A stretch of 64,000 nt of DNA, taken from Gammaproteobacteria bacterium (GTDB lineage Bacteria > Pseudomonadota > Gammaproteobacteria > Nevskiales > Nevskiaceae). The stretch lies in contig JAPLSB010000022.1 in assembly GCA_026398875.1 (NCBI GenBank), positions 22,263 through 86,262 of the forward strand. The letters are read 5' to 3'. The stretch's first letter is position 1. Every line of letters begins with the position of its first letter. The position numbers and the translations under genes were made by a program. Shown in pieces: positions 32,883-42,200 of this stretch. The notes under the pieces are model-generated. The model worked only from the letters and a program-made list of their open reading frames with translations. It had not been told where the DNA came from and ran no database searches.

Positions 32883-34136
32883 ATGCCAAGCAGAAATATT
32901 CGGGCCAAGTCGTCGGTAACGATCGGTCTGGTCATGTCCGTCCTGCTCGGCCTGCCACTGCCTGCGCGGGCCGGCCCGTCATTCACGGTCAACACGACCA
33001 CTGAAGGCTCGCAGACGGCAGCGGACATCGTCGCAGTCGGCGCCAATGGTTTCGTCGTGGTCTGGCAAGGCCCGGATGACGATGGCAGCGGCATCTTCGC
33101 GCGCCGCTTCGCGCTCGATGGCTCGCCGATCGGTGACGAGTTCGCCGTCAACACGGTGACCGAAGGCAACCAGACTTCGCCGCGGATCGCCGCAGACGGC
33201 AATGGTCGCTACGTGATCAGCTTTACCTCCACCGCCGGCAATGGTGCGCGGCGCCAGCTGGCTCGCCGTTACTCGGCCTCCGGTGTCGCCATCGACGCCA
33301 AGCCGGTGACGGTGCCGATCAGCTTCATCGATGCGACGCTGGGCGTCGGACCCGACGGCAGCGCCGCATTCGTCGGCTACGGAACGAATGCGCCAGTCAA
33401 CGATACGGTACCGATCCGCATGCGCCGGTTCAGCTTCGACGGCGCGGCGCTTGGCCCGGAAGTCACGGTGGGCCTCGGGTCAACGCTGAACGGCAGCAGC
33501 ACGGCCATCTGCTTCCACGCCGACAACAGCTTCGCCATCAGCTACAGCGCGCCGGCGAATGCGGCGTTCGAGTACGGCGCTCAATTGCAGCGCTTCAGCG
33601 CGTCCGGCGGCACGGTCAGTCAAACCCGATTCGGCGTCGCGCCACAGGATCCAATCAGCGGCCACAGCCTCGCCTGTCTCGAGAACGGCGGTTATGCAGC
33701 AACGTTCTCAGATCTGTTCGAAGGCAATCTGAATCTGGCGTCCACCTATGTGCAGGCCTTCGATGCCGGCGGCAGCCCGATCGGCGAACTCCGCGAGATC
33801 AGCGATACCGCGACGCCACGCGGCGACAACGGCAGCGCGCCCGACATCGCGGCGATCCCGGGCGGCGGCTTCGAGGTGATCTGGAACCGCTATCTGGTGC
33901 TCGAAGGCGACGGCGAGAATCCTGAGGTCTTCGAGTTCCAGATCCAGGGGCAGCGCTTCACGGCCAATGGCATGCCGAGCACGGCGCGCCTGCGCATCGA
34001 CCAGGCGCCGTTCCCGCTGGCGCGCGCCCGCTTTCCGGCCGTTGCCGTCGGCAGCCTGAAGCGCTTCGGCGTGTGGCGGTCCAGCATCGGCCCTGATCGA
34101 ACGCCCACCGACATCATCGGCCGCACCCTGCCCTAG
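32883..34136 (+). CDS. secreted beta-propeller-like protein of unknown function
   Basis: The 417-residue protein starts at ATG 32883, preceded by GGAGGG at 32871-32876, and has a signal peptide ending near LPARAGPS. The mature part has repeated patterns of the type GxFVVVWQG, DGxxxGIFARRFxxDGSPIG, FAVNTVTEGNQTSPRIAADGNGRYVIS, each 45-60 residues long, resembling the blades of secreted repeat proteins that are common in Gammaproteobacteria of this type. I do not recognise a catalytic motif or a sorting signal. It stands alone between a terminator and the convergent epoxide hydrolase-like gene. Similar FARRF-type repeats occur in the N-terminal part of the 1211-residue protein at 39261. Confidence 0.7.
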   Translation: MPSRNIRAKSSVTIGLVMSVLLGLPLPARAGPSFTVNTTTEGSQTAADIVAVGANGFVVVWQGPDDDGSGIFARRFALDGSPIGDEFAVNTVTEGNQTSPRIAADGNGRYVISFTSTAGNGARRQLARRYSASGVAIDAKPVTVPISFIDATLGVGPDGSAAFVGYGTNAPVNDTVPIRMRRFSFDGAALGPEVTVGLGSTLNGSSTAICFHADNSFAISYSAPANAAFEYGAQLQRFSASGGTVSQTRFGVAPQDPISGHSLACLENGGYAATFSDLFEGNLNLASTYVQAFDAGGSPIGELREISDTATPRGDNGSAPDIAAIPGGGFEVIWNRYLVLEGDGENPEVFEFQIQGQRFTANGMPSTARLRIDQAPFPLARARFPAVAVGSLKRFGVWRSSIGPDRTPTDIIGRTLP

Positions 34137-34157
34137 CGTGGTGCCGCCGGCGTTGGC

Positions 34158-35198
34158 TCAGTTCAGGCCGGCAAGAAAGCGCAGCAGTTCGGCATTGGTT
34201 GCATCCGGCCGCTCCTGCTGGATCCAGTGCCCGCAGCCATCGAAGATCACCGTGCCGCGCCAGTCGGTGGCGCGTTCGCCGATCCGCGCGATCGCCTCCT
34301 GACCCCAGCCGGTGGCCACGTCGAATTCGCCGCCGATGAACATCGCCGGCACCGTCAGTGGCTGGTCGGCGTGGGCTTCGAGATCGGCCCAGCTGTCGCT
34401 CATGTTGCGGTAGTAGGCCAGCGGGCCGAAGAAGCCGGAGCGCTCGAATTCATTGGCGAAGACATCGAGATCGGCATCGGTGAACCAGTCCGGCATCGGC
34501 GACGGTGCCGGCAGGAAGCGATCGCGCATCTGCCCGCCATCGGCGATCGTGATCGCGCTGCCGCGGATCAACGTCAGCTGATCCATCTTCGCGAAATCCG
34601 GCAGCAGCGCCTGCAGCGGCGCACCGGACAGTGACCACACGGCGCCCTGCAGCCAGCCGCGGACATCGGCTTCGATCTCGGTGATCACCGAGGCCATCGC
34701 GCCGAAATGATCCTGGTAGAAGGTCTGGCCGGGGCCGGCCAGTTCGGCGTGCAGCTCGCCCGGATGCCGTTCGCCGAACGGGCTGCCCGGCAGTGCCACG
34801 AGGCCGCGCCCCGAGAACGGCACCGACATGCCGATGACACCGCGAAACACATCCGGCCGCAGCCAGGCAGCGGTCCAGGCGACCGGCGCACCCCAGTCAT
34901 GGCCCACGATCACGGCACGGGTTTCGCCCAGCGCATGAACCACGCCGACGACGTCGTCGACCAGCTTGTGGATGCGGTAGTCCTCGACCCGGACGAACTT
35001 CGACGAACGCCCGTAGCCGCGCTGGTCGATCGCCACGGCGCGGTAGCCCGCGGCGGCCAGTGCCGTCAGCTGATGCCGCCACGAATACCAGGACTCCGGG
35101 AAGCCGTGCACCAGCAGCACCAGCGGACCGCTGCCTTCGCTGACCGCATGGATGCGGGCGCCGTTGACGGACAGCAGCTGATGTTGACGCTGGGACAT
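34158..35198 (-). CDS. alpha/beta hydrolase, epoxide hydrolase-like
   Basis: The 346-residue enzyme has the epoxide hydrolase signature: the oxyanion motif HGFPESW (31-37), the nucleophile elbow GHDWGAP with Asp101 (Ser in esterases), cap tyrosines in TFYQDHFG and AYYRNM, the acid in GGEFDVATG and the His in CGHWIQ. It would open an epoxide to a diol in the cytoplasm. Haloalkane dehalogenases share the Asp nucleophile, but the two cap tyrosines favour an epoxide. The gene stands alone, divergent from the small protein at 35449. A weak match to the 18-bp operator family lies between them. Confidence 0.88.
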   Translation of the reverse strand: MSQRQHQLLSVNGARIHAVSEGSGPLVLLVHGFPESWYSWRHQLTALAAAGYRAVAIDQRGYGRSSKFVRVEDYRIHKLVDDVVGVVHALGETRAVIVGHDWGAPVAWTAAWLRPDVFRGVIGMSVPFSGRGLVALPGSPFGERHPGELHAELAGPGQTFYQDHFGAMASVITEIEADVRGWLQGAVWSLSGAPLQALLPDFAKMDQLTLIRGSAITIADGGQMRDRFLPAPSPMPDWFTDADLDVFANEFERSGFFGPLAYYRNMSDSWADLEAHADQPLTVPAMFIGGEFDVATGWGQEAIARIGERATDWRGTVIFDGCGHWIQQERPDATNAELLRFLAGLN

Positions 35199-35281
35199 GC
35201 GGGACCTCGTGGTGGGGGATCAACCGTGCATCACGGCATCGGCCGGCGACGGTGGCGCAAATCATGCCCGACAACGCTCAA

Positions 35282-35299
35282 TCGTATGGAGGCGTATTT
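35282..35299. promoter_or_regulatory. weak match to the TRGTAYG-N4-CRTACYA operator
   Basis: TCGTATG-GAGG-CGTATTT matches 11 of 14 defined positions of the operator found at 7804, 10446 and 17151. It lies between the divergent epoxide hydrolase gene and the small unknown gene. It may be a low-affinity site or chance. Confidence 0.3.
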
Positions 35300-35448
35300 C
35301 TTTTCGGCTGTGTGGCCCAGCGAACATACATGCCGATACCCGCAAGCCCAGACTGCCATCGCGGCAAGGTGCAAGGAGACGCGGCGAGCAACCTGCGAAC
35401 AAGCGGTGCCGCCGCGGTTTGCAGCACGTTCAGCCAGAGGGGAATGAC

Positions 35449-35745
35449 GTGACGACGGCGCGAGACGACAGCGAAGAACTCGACATGCTCGATGCCATGC
35501 TGGCCCGCTTCGAAGGACCGCCGACGTTCGGGATCTCGGCGCAAGGTCGGGCTGTCTACGCCGATCGCTCGCCGTACCAGCCGACGCGCAACCCGGCAGA
35601 GCTGCTGCGGCTGATCGACCGCTACATTGCCCGGCTGATCCGCATGGACGATGGCAGCTGGGCCGCCATCGGTCCTGCGGGCCGCGCGACCGTTGCGCCC
35701 AGCCTGCCGATCGCCGTCTGTCGTGCCGTGCTGGAGTTCCGCTGA
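35449..35745 (+). CDS. small protein of unknown function
   Basis: A 98-residue protein starts at GTG 35449, preceded by GAGGGG at 35438-35443. The open frame upstream of this to 35197 reads as unrelated sequence. The product is soluble, with an acidic start (ARDDSEELDMLDAMLARFEG) and a compact, probably folded remainder (GISAQGRAVYADRSPY, LIDRYIARLIRMDDGSWAAIG). I do not recognise the family. It is convergent with the ligase gene that ends at 35754. Confidence 0.55.
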   Translation: MTTARDDSEELDMLDAMLARFEGPPTFGISAQGRAVYADRSPYQPTRNPAELLRLIDRYIARLIRMDDGSWAAIGPAGRATVAPSLPIAVCRAVLEFR

Positions 35746-35753
35746 CGTCGCGC

Positions 35754-37448
35754 TCAGCTGCCGGCAAGCTCTTTCAGCATCGCTTCGCGAATCTGGAATT
35801 TCTGGATCTTGCCGGTCACCGTCATCGGGAAGCCATCGACGAAGCGGATGTGGCGCGGAATCTTGTAGTGCGCGATCTGCCCGCGGCAGTAGCTGCGGAT
35901 GTCGTCGTCAGCCAGGCAGGTTCCGGGGCGCAGGATGATCCAGGCACAGAGTTCCTCGCCGAACTTGACGTCCGGCACGCCGACCACCTGCACATCGGCA
36001 ATCGCCGGATGGCGATAGAGGAACTCCTCGATCTCGCGCGGGTAGATGTTCTCGCCGCCGCGAATGACCATGTCCTTGATGCGGCCGACGATCCGGCAGT
36101 AGCCGGCCTCGTCGAGCGTGGCCAGATCACCGGTGTGCATCCAGCCGGCGCTGTCGATCGCTTCGCGAGTCTTCGCCTCATCGCCCCAGTAGCCGAGCAT
36201 CACCGGGTAGCCGCGCGTGCACAGCTCGCCGGTTTCGCCACGCGCCACGATGTGCCCCTGCCCGTCGACGATCTTGACCTCGACGTGCGGATGAATGCGG
36301 CCGACGGTGCCGACGCGGCAATCGACCGGATCATCGACCGCGGTCTGGAAGCTGACCGGCGAGGTCTCGGTCATGCCGTAGGCGATGGTCACGCCGCCGA
36401 TGTTCATGCGGCTCATCACCGCCCGCATCACTTCGACCGGACAGGGACTGCCGGCCATGATCCCGGTGCGCAATGAAGACAGGTCGAACTCGGCGAAGCG
36501 CGGATGGTCGAGCTGGGCGATGAACATCGTCGGTACGCCGTACAGCGCCGTGCAGCGCTCGCTGGCCACGGCCTGCAAGGTCGCCAGCGGGTCGAAGGCC
36601 TCGCCCGGATAGACCATCGCCGCCCCGTGGGTCAGCGCGCCGAGATTGCCCATCACCATGCCGAAGCAGTGGTACAGCGGTACCGGGATGCAGACCTTGT
36701 CGCCGGGCACCAGATGGATGCCTTCACCGACGAAGTAACCATTGTTCAGGATGTTGTGGTGCGACAGCGTCGCGCCTTTCGGATTGCCGGTGGTGCCGGA
36801 AGTGAACTGGATGTTCACCGGATCATCGAATTGCAGGCGCTCGCCCAGTGCCTGCAGCGCCTGCCGTTCGGCATCCGATGGGGCAACCAGCAGATCGTCG
36901 AAATTCAGCATGCCGGGTGTGGCGTCGCTGCCGAGGCGAATCACCATCTGCAGCGCCGGCAGGCGCGCCGCCGTCAGCGCGCCGGGCGAACTATCGCGAA
37001 GCTCGGGTGCCAGTTCGGCCAGCATCGCCAGATAGTCACTGCTCTTGAACTGGCTGGCGCTGACCAGCGCCCTGCAGCCGACCCTGTTCAGCGCGTATTC
37101 GAGCTCGCTGAGGCGATACGCCGGGTTGATGTTGACCAGCACCAGCCCGGCCTTGGCGGTGGCGAACTGCAGCAAGGTCCACTCGATGCGATTAGGGCTC
37201 CAGATGCCGACCCGGTCGCCATTGACCAGGCCGAGCCGCAGCAGGCCGCAGGCCAGCCGGTCCACCTGCTCGCGCAGGTCCGCATAGCGCAGGCGCCGCT
37301 GCTGGCCGAGATCGATCACCGCCTCGCGGTCGCCATGCCGCGCACAGATGGCGTCGAAGTGGCGGCCGATGGTGTCGCCGATCAGCGGCACGCCGGAAGC
37401 GCCGTGGACGTAGCTGGACGCCACGGACGTGGATGCAGGGTTGATCAA
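35754..37448 (-). CDS. fatty-acid/acyl-CoA ligase
   Basis: This AMP-forming ligase has 564 residues when started at the TTG at 37448, which has GAGGAG at a spacing of 8 bp; the open frame extends to 37532 but without a binding site. Motifs: [12 protein letters not shown] (phosphate loop), AYGMTETSP (A5), [13 protein letters not shown] (A7), [19 protein letters not shown], and TGKIQKF (A10). The overall sequence resembles medium/long-chain fatty acyl-CoA ligases of the AtuH/FadD-related type involved in beta-oxidation. It is the best conserved of the four ligases in the window. The rare TTG start may limit expression. Confidence 0.9.
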   Translation of the reverse strand: MINPASTSVASSYVHGASGVPLIGDTIGRHFDAICARHGDREAVIDLGQQRRLRYADLREQVDRLACGLLRLGLVNGDRVGIWSPNRIEWTLLQFATAKAGLVLVNINPAYRLSELEYALNRVGCRALVSASQFKSSDYLAMLAELAPELRDSSPGALTAARLPALQMVIRLGSDATPGMLNFDDLLVAPSDAERQALQALGERLQFDDPVNIQFTSGTTGNPKGATLSHHNILNNGYFVGEGIHLVPGDKVCIPVPLYHCFGMVMGNLGALTHGAAMVYPGEAFDPLATLQAVASERCTALYGVPTMFIAQLDHPRFAEFDLSSLRTGIMAGSPCPVEVMRAVMSRMNIGGVTIAYGMTETSPVSFQTAVDDPVDCRVGTVGRIHPHVEVKIVDGQGHIVARGETGELCTRGYPVMLGYWGDEAKTREAIDSAGWMHTGDLATLDEAGYCRIVGRIKDMVIRGGENIYPREIEEFLYRHPAIADVQVVGVPDVKFGEELCAWIILRPGTCLADDDIRSYCRGQIAHYKIPRHIRFVDGFPMTVTGKIQKFQIREAMLKELAGS

Positions 37449-37535
37449 CGCAGCTTCTCCTCGACGCGCCGTCCAGCGGCTGTGCAGGCCTTCTGCGCGG
37501 ACACTACAAACCGGCCCGCGCGGGCCTGTCACCTT

Positions 37536-38294
37536 TTAGCCGGAACCGGTACCACGCGGAAGCAGGGGCCACGCCTGCATCGCGCGGATCCCTCGAACGA
37601 GGGTGAAAGCGGGCGGTTCGATCGACCGCCAAACGTGCATCCCGCTGGCATGGCGCCGATGCGGGACGCACAGCGGCGGACAGCGATAGCCGTCGCTGGC
37701 GAGTGCATCGAGCATGTTGCCGACGAACAGGTCGCGACCCTGCTGATCCATCGCCGCGAGCTGATCGGCGTTCTGCTTGCGGAACTGCGACTTCATCGGC
37801 TCCGGAAGATCGCGCACCACGTAATCGAGATAGCAGGCCACCTGCCGCGCCGATGCGCCCTGTGGACCGCTCGCCTTGCAGGCGATCACAAGGGCGTAAG
37901 CGGCGTCGAGACAGATGGCGCGGCGCTCGTTGCGCAGCACTGCGCAATCGGTCGAGCAATCCTTGATCGCGGCCTCGATCTGCACATCGCTGCGGCCTCG
38001 CGCGCGCTCGCGCTCGATCACGCAGCCGGTCGATAGCGGTCCGTAGTTCGCGCATTGCGTGCGGCAGGACTCCCGCCGTGACGAAAAGAACTCCGGACAG
38101 TCGCAGGCGCATTCGGCGGCGGCCGGCGCATCGGCGGCAATCGCTGAAGCGCTTGGCGAGAGCATCGCGAGCAGCATCGCGCCGATGGCGAGGCTGCGAA
38201 ACAGGCCAACCAGCCTGCGCAGCCGGCCGGCGGCGGCCCATGGACTGCGCGGCCGACGTTGCGTGATCAGATCGTCGACTCCCGTCGCGCTCAC
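37536..38294 (-). CDS. exported cysteine-rich protein of unknown function
   Basis: The start is the GTG at 38294, which overlaps the upstream stop as GTGA; the open frame reaches 38354 without a better start. The 252-residue product has a membrane or signal segment (LFRSLAIGAMLLAMLSPSASA, cleavage near residue 52) and a mature part with about 12 cysteines, spaced in pairs (CACDCPEF, CRTQC, CSTDC, CPPLC). This suggests a disulfide-rich periplasmic or secreted protein. No family recognised. It is the last gene of the operon that begins at 43861 or 42896. Confidence 0.62.
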   Translation of the reverse strand: MSATGVDDLITQRRPRSPWAAAGRLRRLVGLFRSLAIGAMLLAMLSPSASAIAADAPAAAECACDCPEFFSSRRESCRTQCANYGPLSTGCVIERERARGRSDVQIEAAIKDCSTDCAVLRNERRAICLDAAYALVIACKASGPQGASARQVACYLDYVVRDLPEPMKSQFRKQNADQLAAMDQQGRDLFVGNMLDALASDGYRCPPLCVPHRRHASGMHVWRSIEPPAFTLVRGIRAMQAWPLLPRGTGSG

Positions 38295-38770
38295 TTGCGC
38301 TTCCTCAGCTCGATCGCCGCCAGCCCGCGCAGCGAGAGGCCAAGTGGCGGGCAATCGATGATCCGTTCGGCGATGCAGGTCTGACCCTTGATCTGCACCT
38401 TCAGATCCGGGCAGGTCACGCCATGGATCAGGTCCGGCGGCGTGCGCTGCTGCTGGCCCGGCGCGAGGTCCGAAAGCGCGATCGGAAAATGCGCCTGTAG
38501 CGTCTCGCCAGTCGAAGCCTTCATCACCGCGAAGCTGGACATGAAGGTCGACAGCGCGACCGCGCCCCGATTGCCGACTTCAAAGCTCAGCTGACAACCG
38601 TCCTCGCGCTGGCCGTTGGCGTCCTCGGCATCGGTCGAGGCTGTACCGATGGCGACGATGTCGACGCCGCCGCCAGCGGCAGCGGCGACAACCGGTATCG
38701 AGCAGAAACAGGCCGCAGCAACGGCGAGCAGCCCCTTCACGACGGGGATCGCAACACTCGGTCTCATCAT
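38291..38770 (-). CDS. exported protein of unknown function
   Basis: The 159-residue protein starts at ATG 38770, which follows AGGAG at a spacing of 5; an ATG at 38800 overlaps the previous stop but lacks a binding site and would lengthen the signal peptide. The signal (VVKGLLAVAAACFCSIPVVA) is followed by one compact domain that contains GCQLSFEVGNRGAVAL, a phrase typical of Ig-like beta-sandwich folds with free N and C cysteines. Its function is unknown. It sits between two other exported proteins in an operon with overlapping genes. Confidence 0.62.
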   Translation of the reverse strand: MMRPSVAIPVVKGLLAVAAACFCSIPVVAAAAGGGVDIVAIGTASTDAEDANGQREDGCQLSFEVGNRGAVALSTFMSSFAVMKASTGETLQAHFPIALSDLAPGQQQRTPPDLIHGVTCPDLKVQIKGQTCIAERIIDCPPLGLSLRGLAAIELRKRK

Positions 38771-38796
38771 TCGGCTCCTGACGCATCCGTAAGCAT

Positions 38797-39264
38797 TCAT
38801 CTCCGCGGCTCGGGCTGGGCCTCGACGCGGTAGCGCAGTTCGCCGCGAGCGCCAAGGAGCACGCCTGCTGCCAGTGCCGCGCCCGGCGAGCGATGCAGAT
38901 GCAGCACCAGCGGATCGGCTTCATCGGCCGACACCGGCAGCACGGCGAGCAAGCTGTCGCCGCTCTGCATCGCCACGGCGTGCTGGCCACGGGCACCGAC
39001 CCATTCGCAAGGGGCCTCGAGCGGCTGCGGGCAGATCGCCCGGCCAGCCGCCCAGTCCACCGCCAGCGCCCCGTCCGGCCCGGTGTCGACATGCAAGCTC
39101 AGCAGCTCCGCACCGGCCCGCGTGCGGAGCCGCGGATCGACACGGGTCACGGTCCAGTCGCCCTGCCAGGCCGTGCCGGAACCCAAGGGCGCGGCCGCCG
39201 CGGACAGCGCGACAATCAGCAGCGCGCCGCAGGCGGCCCGGCCCACGTTGCGAAAACGCCTCAT
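38797..39264 (-). CDS. exported protein of unknown function
   Basis: The 155-residue protein has an N-terminal signal peptide (RAACGALLIVALSAAAA), a mature part of mixed beta character (GDWTVTRVDPRLRTRAG, VDTGPDGALAVDWAAG), and one likely disulfide pair (CPQPLEAPC). The start overlaps the end of the 1211-residue protein gene as ATGA, which indicates translational coupling. I do not recognise the family. Confidence 0.62.
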   Translation of the reverse strand: MRRFRNVGRAACGALLIVALSAAAAPLGSGTAWQGDWTVTRVDPRLRTRAGAELLSLHVDTGPDGALAVDWAAGRAICPQPLEAPCEWVGARGQHAVAMQSGDSLLAVLPVSADEADPLVLHLHRSPGAALAAGVLLGARGELRYRVEAQPEPRR

Positions 39265-42200
39265 CGCGCGACCCTGCGGCGGCGAAGTAGCAGCGCAACA
39301 CCGAGCAGCGGCAGCAGGCCGCCAGCAGCACCACCGCCACCGGTCGCCGGCGGTGGCGCAGTTGTCACCACCCCCGGCGCACCTGGATCGCGGATCACGC
39401 CGTCGGCCACACCGTCGCCGTCACCGGCGCCGCCATCGGTCAGCGCCAGACGCACCTGATTGCCGTTGATGACGGCCCGATCGAACAGCGCGCAGTCCGG
39501 CGTGCACTTGACGTAGCCGTTCGGGGTCACGCCGGCCGGGAAGGTCAGCGTCACCTCGACACTGCCGCCGACGGGGATACTGGTGATGTCGAATGCGAGG
39601 AAATCGGTCAGCGGCGTGAAGCCGGCCGGCAGCACGGCGGGACGGGCCGTCACGCGGGTGTTGACGATCGCACCGGCGGAGGACGTCAGCTGTACTTCGC
39701 GGCCATCGGTCAACGTGATGCTCCCGAGGTTGACCGGCGGCGGCGGTGGCGGAGGCGGCGCCGCATTGATGGTCAGCCGCGCTGTGGTCACCGCCCGGCC
39801 ACCGCCTGGCCCGACACAGTCCAGCGTGAAATCGACGGTGCCAGTCACGTCGCCCGGCAGCGATACGGCATTCATGCCGCTAGCTGCGATGGCGAACGGA
39901 CCATTGACGATCAGGCCGTCGAAGCTGCCCTGGCAGGCAATGGCATAGCTGGAACTCCACATCAAGAGCGGGGTGTCGCCGACCACGATGCTCGGATTGA
40001 CCCAGCTTGCGGACACTGCCGGGACGACCGCGTTGACGGTCAGCCGCGCCGTGGTTGACGCCGTTGCGCCGCCGGGACCGACACAGCTCAACGTGAAATC
40101 GACGATGCCGGCCGTATCGAACGGCAACGACACCGCCGTCATGCCGCTGGCTTCGACCGCGAACGGCGCGTTGTTGACCAGACCGTCGAAGCTCGCTTCG
40201 CAGGCCAGCGCATCATTGGAACTCCATGTCACGAACGGCGTTTCGCCGACGCGGATGCTGGGCGATAGCCAGCTCGCCGAGACGGTCGGCGTCACGGCGT
40301 TGACGGTGAGCCGCGCCGTGGTTGACGCCCGTCCACCACCGGGACCGACGCAGCTCAGCGTGAAATCGACGATGCCGGCCGTGTCGAACGGCAACGACAC
40401 CGCCGTCATTCCGCTGGCTTCGACCGCAAACGGCGCGTTGTTGACCAGGCCGTCGAAGCTCGCTTCGCAGGCCAACGCATCGGTGGAACTCCACGTCACG
40501 AACGGCGTTTCGCCGACCCGTATGCTGGGCGATACCCAGCTCGCCGAGACCGTCGGCGTTATGGCGTTGACCGTCAGCCGCGCCGTGGTCGAAGCCCGCC
40601 CGCCGCCGGCACCGACGCAGCTCAGCGTGAAATCGACGGTGCCGGCCATATCGAACGGCAACGACACCGCTGTCATGCCGCTGGCGTCGACCGCGAACGG
40701 CGCGTTGTTGACCAGCCCAGCAAAGCTGCCTTCACAGGCCAGCGCATCGGTGGAACTCCACATCACGAACGGCGTCTCGCCGACACGGATCGTCGGCGAC
40801 ACCCAGCTTGCCGATACCGTCGGCACGACGGCATTGACGGTCAGCGTTGCCGTGGTCGATTCGACTTCGCCATCGACACCTGCACATTCCAGCGTGAAGG
40901 TCTGGGTACCCGCAGCGTTCCCGGGCTGGAAAACGAAGGAACCGCTGGCGTCGACCGGCCCGGTGTCGTTGCGGATGCCGGCATAGGTGCCGGTGCAGGC
41001 CGCGGCGTTTTCGCTGGTCCAGGTCAGCGTCGACGAGCCAGCGGAGAATATGGTCGTCGGCGACCATGCCGCCGTGACGGTCAATGGCAGCGGCGTGCCG
41101 ATGGTGATCGAGGCGCTGGTCGTGCCGGTCCGCCCGCCGGCACCAGTGCAGCTCAAATCGAAACGCGCTTCGCCTGCATCGGGAAAGGCGTATTCGATCG
41201 CACCACTCGCGCCGCCGCTGCCGACATCGGCCAGCGCACCGCTCAGTTCGTACGTGCAACTGTCGGCGTTGGTCGCGTTCCACGACACGGTCGCGCGGTT
41301 GCCGGAAACGATGCTCGACGGATTCCAGCTTGCGGTCACCGTCACCGCGTCCGAGTCGACGATTTCCAGGGTCACCGACTTGCGCAGTTCGCCGGTGCCA
41401 CAGGCGATGCCATAGCTGCGCGTGGCGGCCGTCGTGAAGCTGCCGAGCACGCGGCTGCCGCTGGACGGCAGGGGCCCGCTCAGATTGCCGAAGCCGAAGC
41501 AGCTGCCGGCCGGCGCATTGGACGTCCAGAACAGCGACACCGTACGGCCGTCGCTGATCGTCAGCGGGCCGGTCGGGTTGATTTCCAGATTCAGCTGCGG
41601 CGTGCCGTCCGGCCCGCCATAGCGCACGGGTTCGAGCGTGGCGCGGCTGCCGTCCGCCTGATCGACGTTGTAGATCGCCAGGTAGTTGCCGTTGGCCAGC
41701 CTTGGCGACCACGCGCTGGCAATGCGATCGAGAAAGCGATTCGGGCGCGAGCCGCCGCCGTAGCTGCCGGTCTCGACCCCATTGGCATCGTATCGACGGC
41801 CGACCAGGTTGGCGCCGATGCTGGAAATCAGCTCGAAGCGGCCGTCCGGCAGCACGATCTGGTTGCGCCCGCAGCCTGGCACCGTCTGCACGGCGAACTG
41901 CGCGCTACCGTCCAGCGCACGCGCCTGCACGTAGCACGGCTGGCGTCGATTGCCGCTTTGCGGATCATTGAAATCGCCGCGCCAGTTAAGCACGTAGCCG
42001 TTGCTCTTGGCACCGAGCACCGGCGCGTCGCGATTGAAGCTGTTAGTGGCATCGATGCGCTGTTCGGGCGCAGTGGCGAGCCCGAACTGCACCGGGCGCA
42101 CATAGGTCGCCGGCGTCTGGTTGGCCTCCGGATGCCCGACCCAGGCCACGAGACCGTTGCCGTCGTCCTGCAACGCGACGCTGCTGCCGACGGCATCCAC

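Noticed and set aside
34158..35198. Haloalkane dehalogenase
   Set aside because: The nucleophile Asp is shared, but the two cap tyrosines and HGFP motif favour an epoxide hydrolase.
39766..40829. Regular repeats that might suggest a CRISPR array
   Set aside because: Units of about 266 bp are in frame and encode protein domains; no short repeat-spacer pattern.
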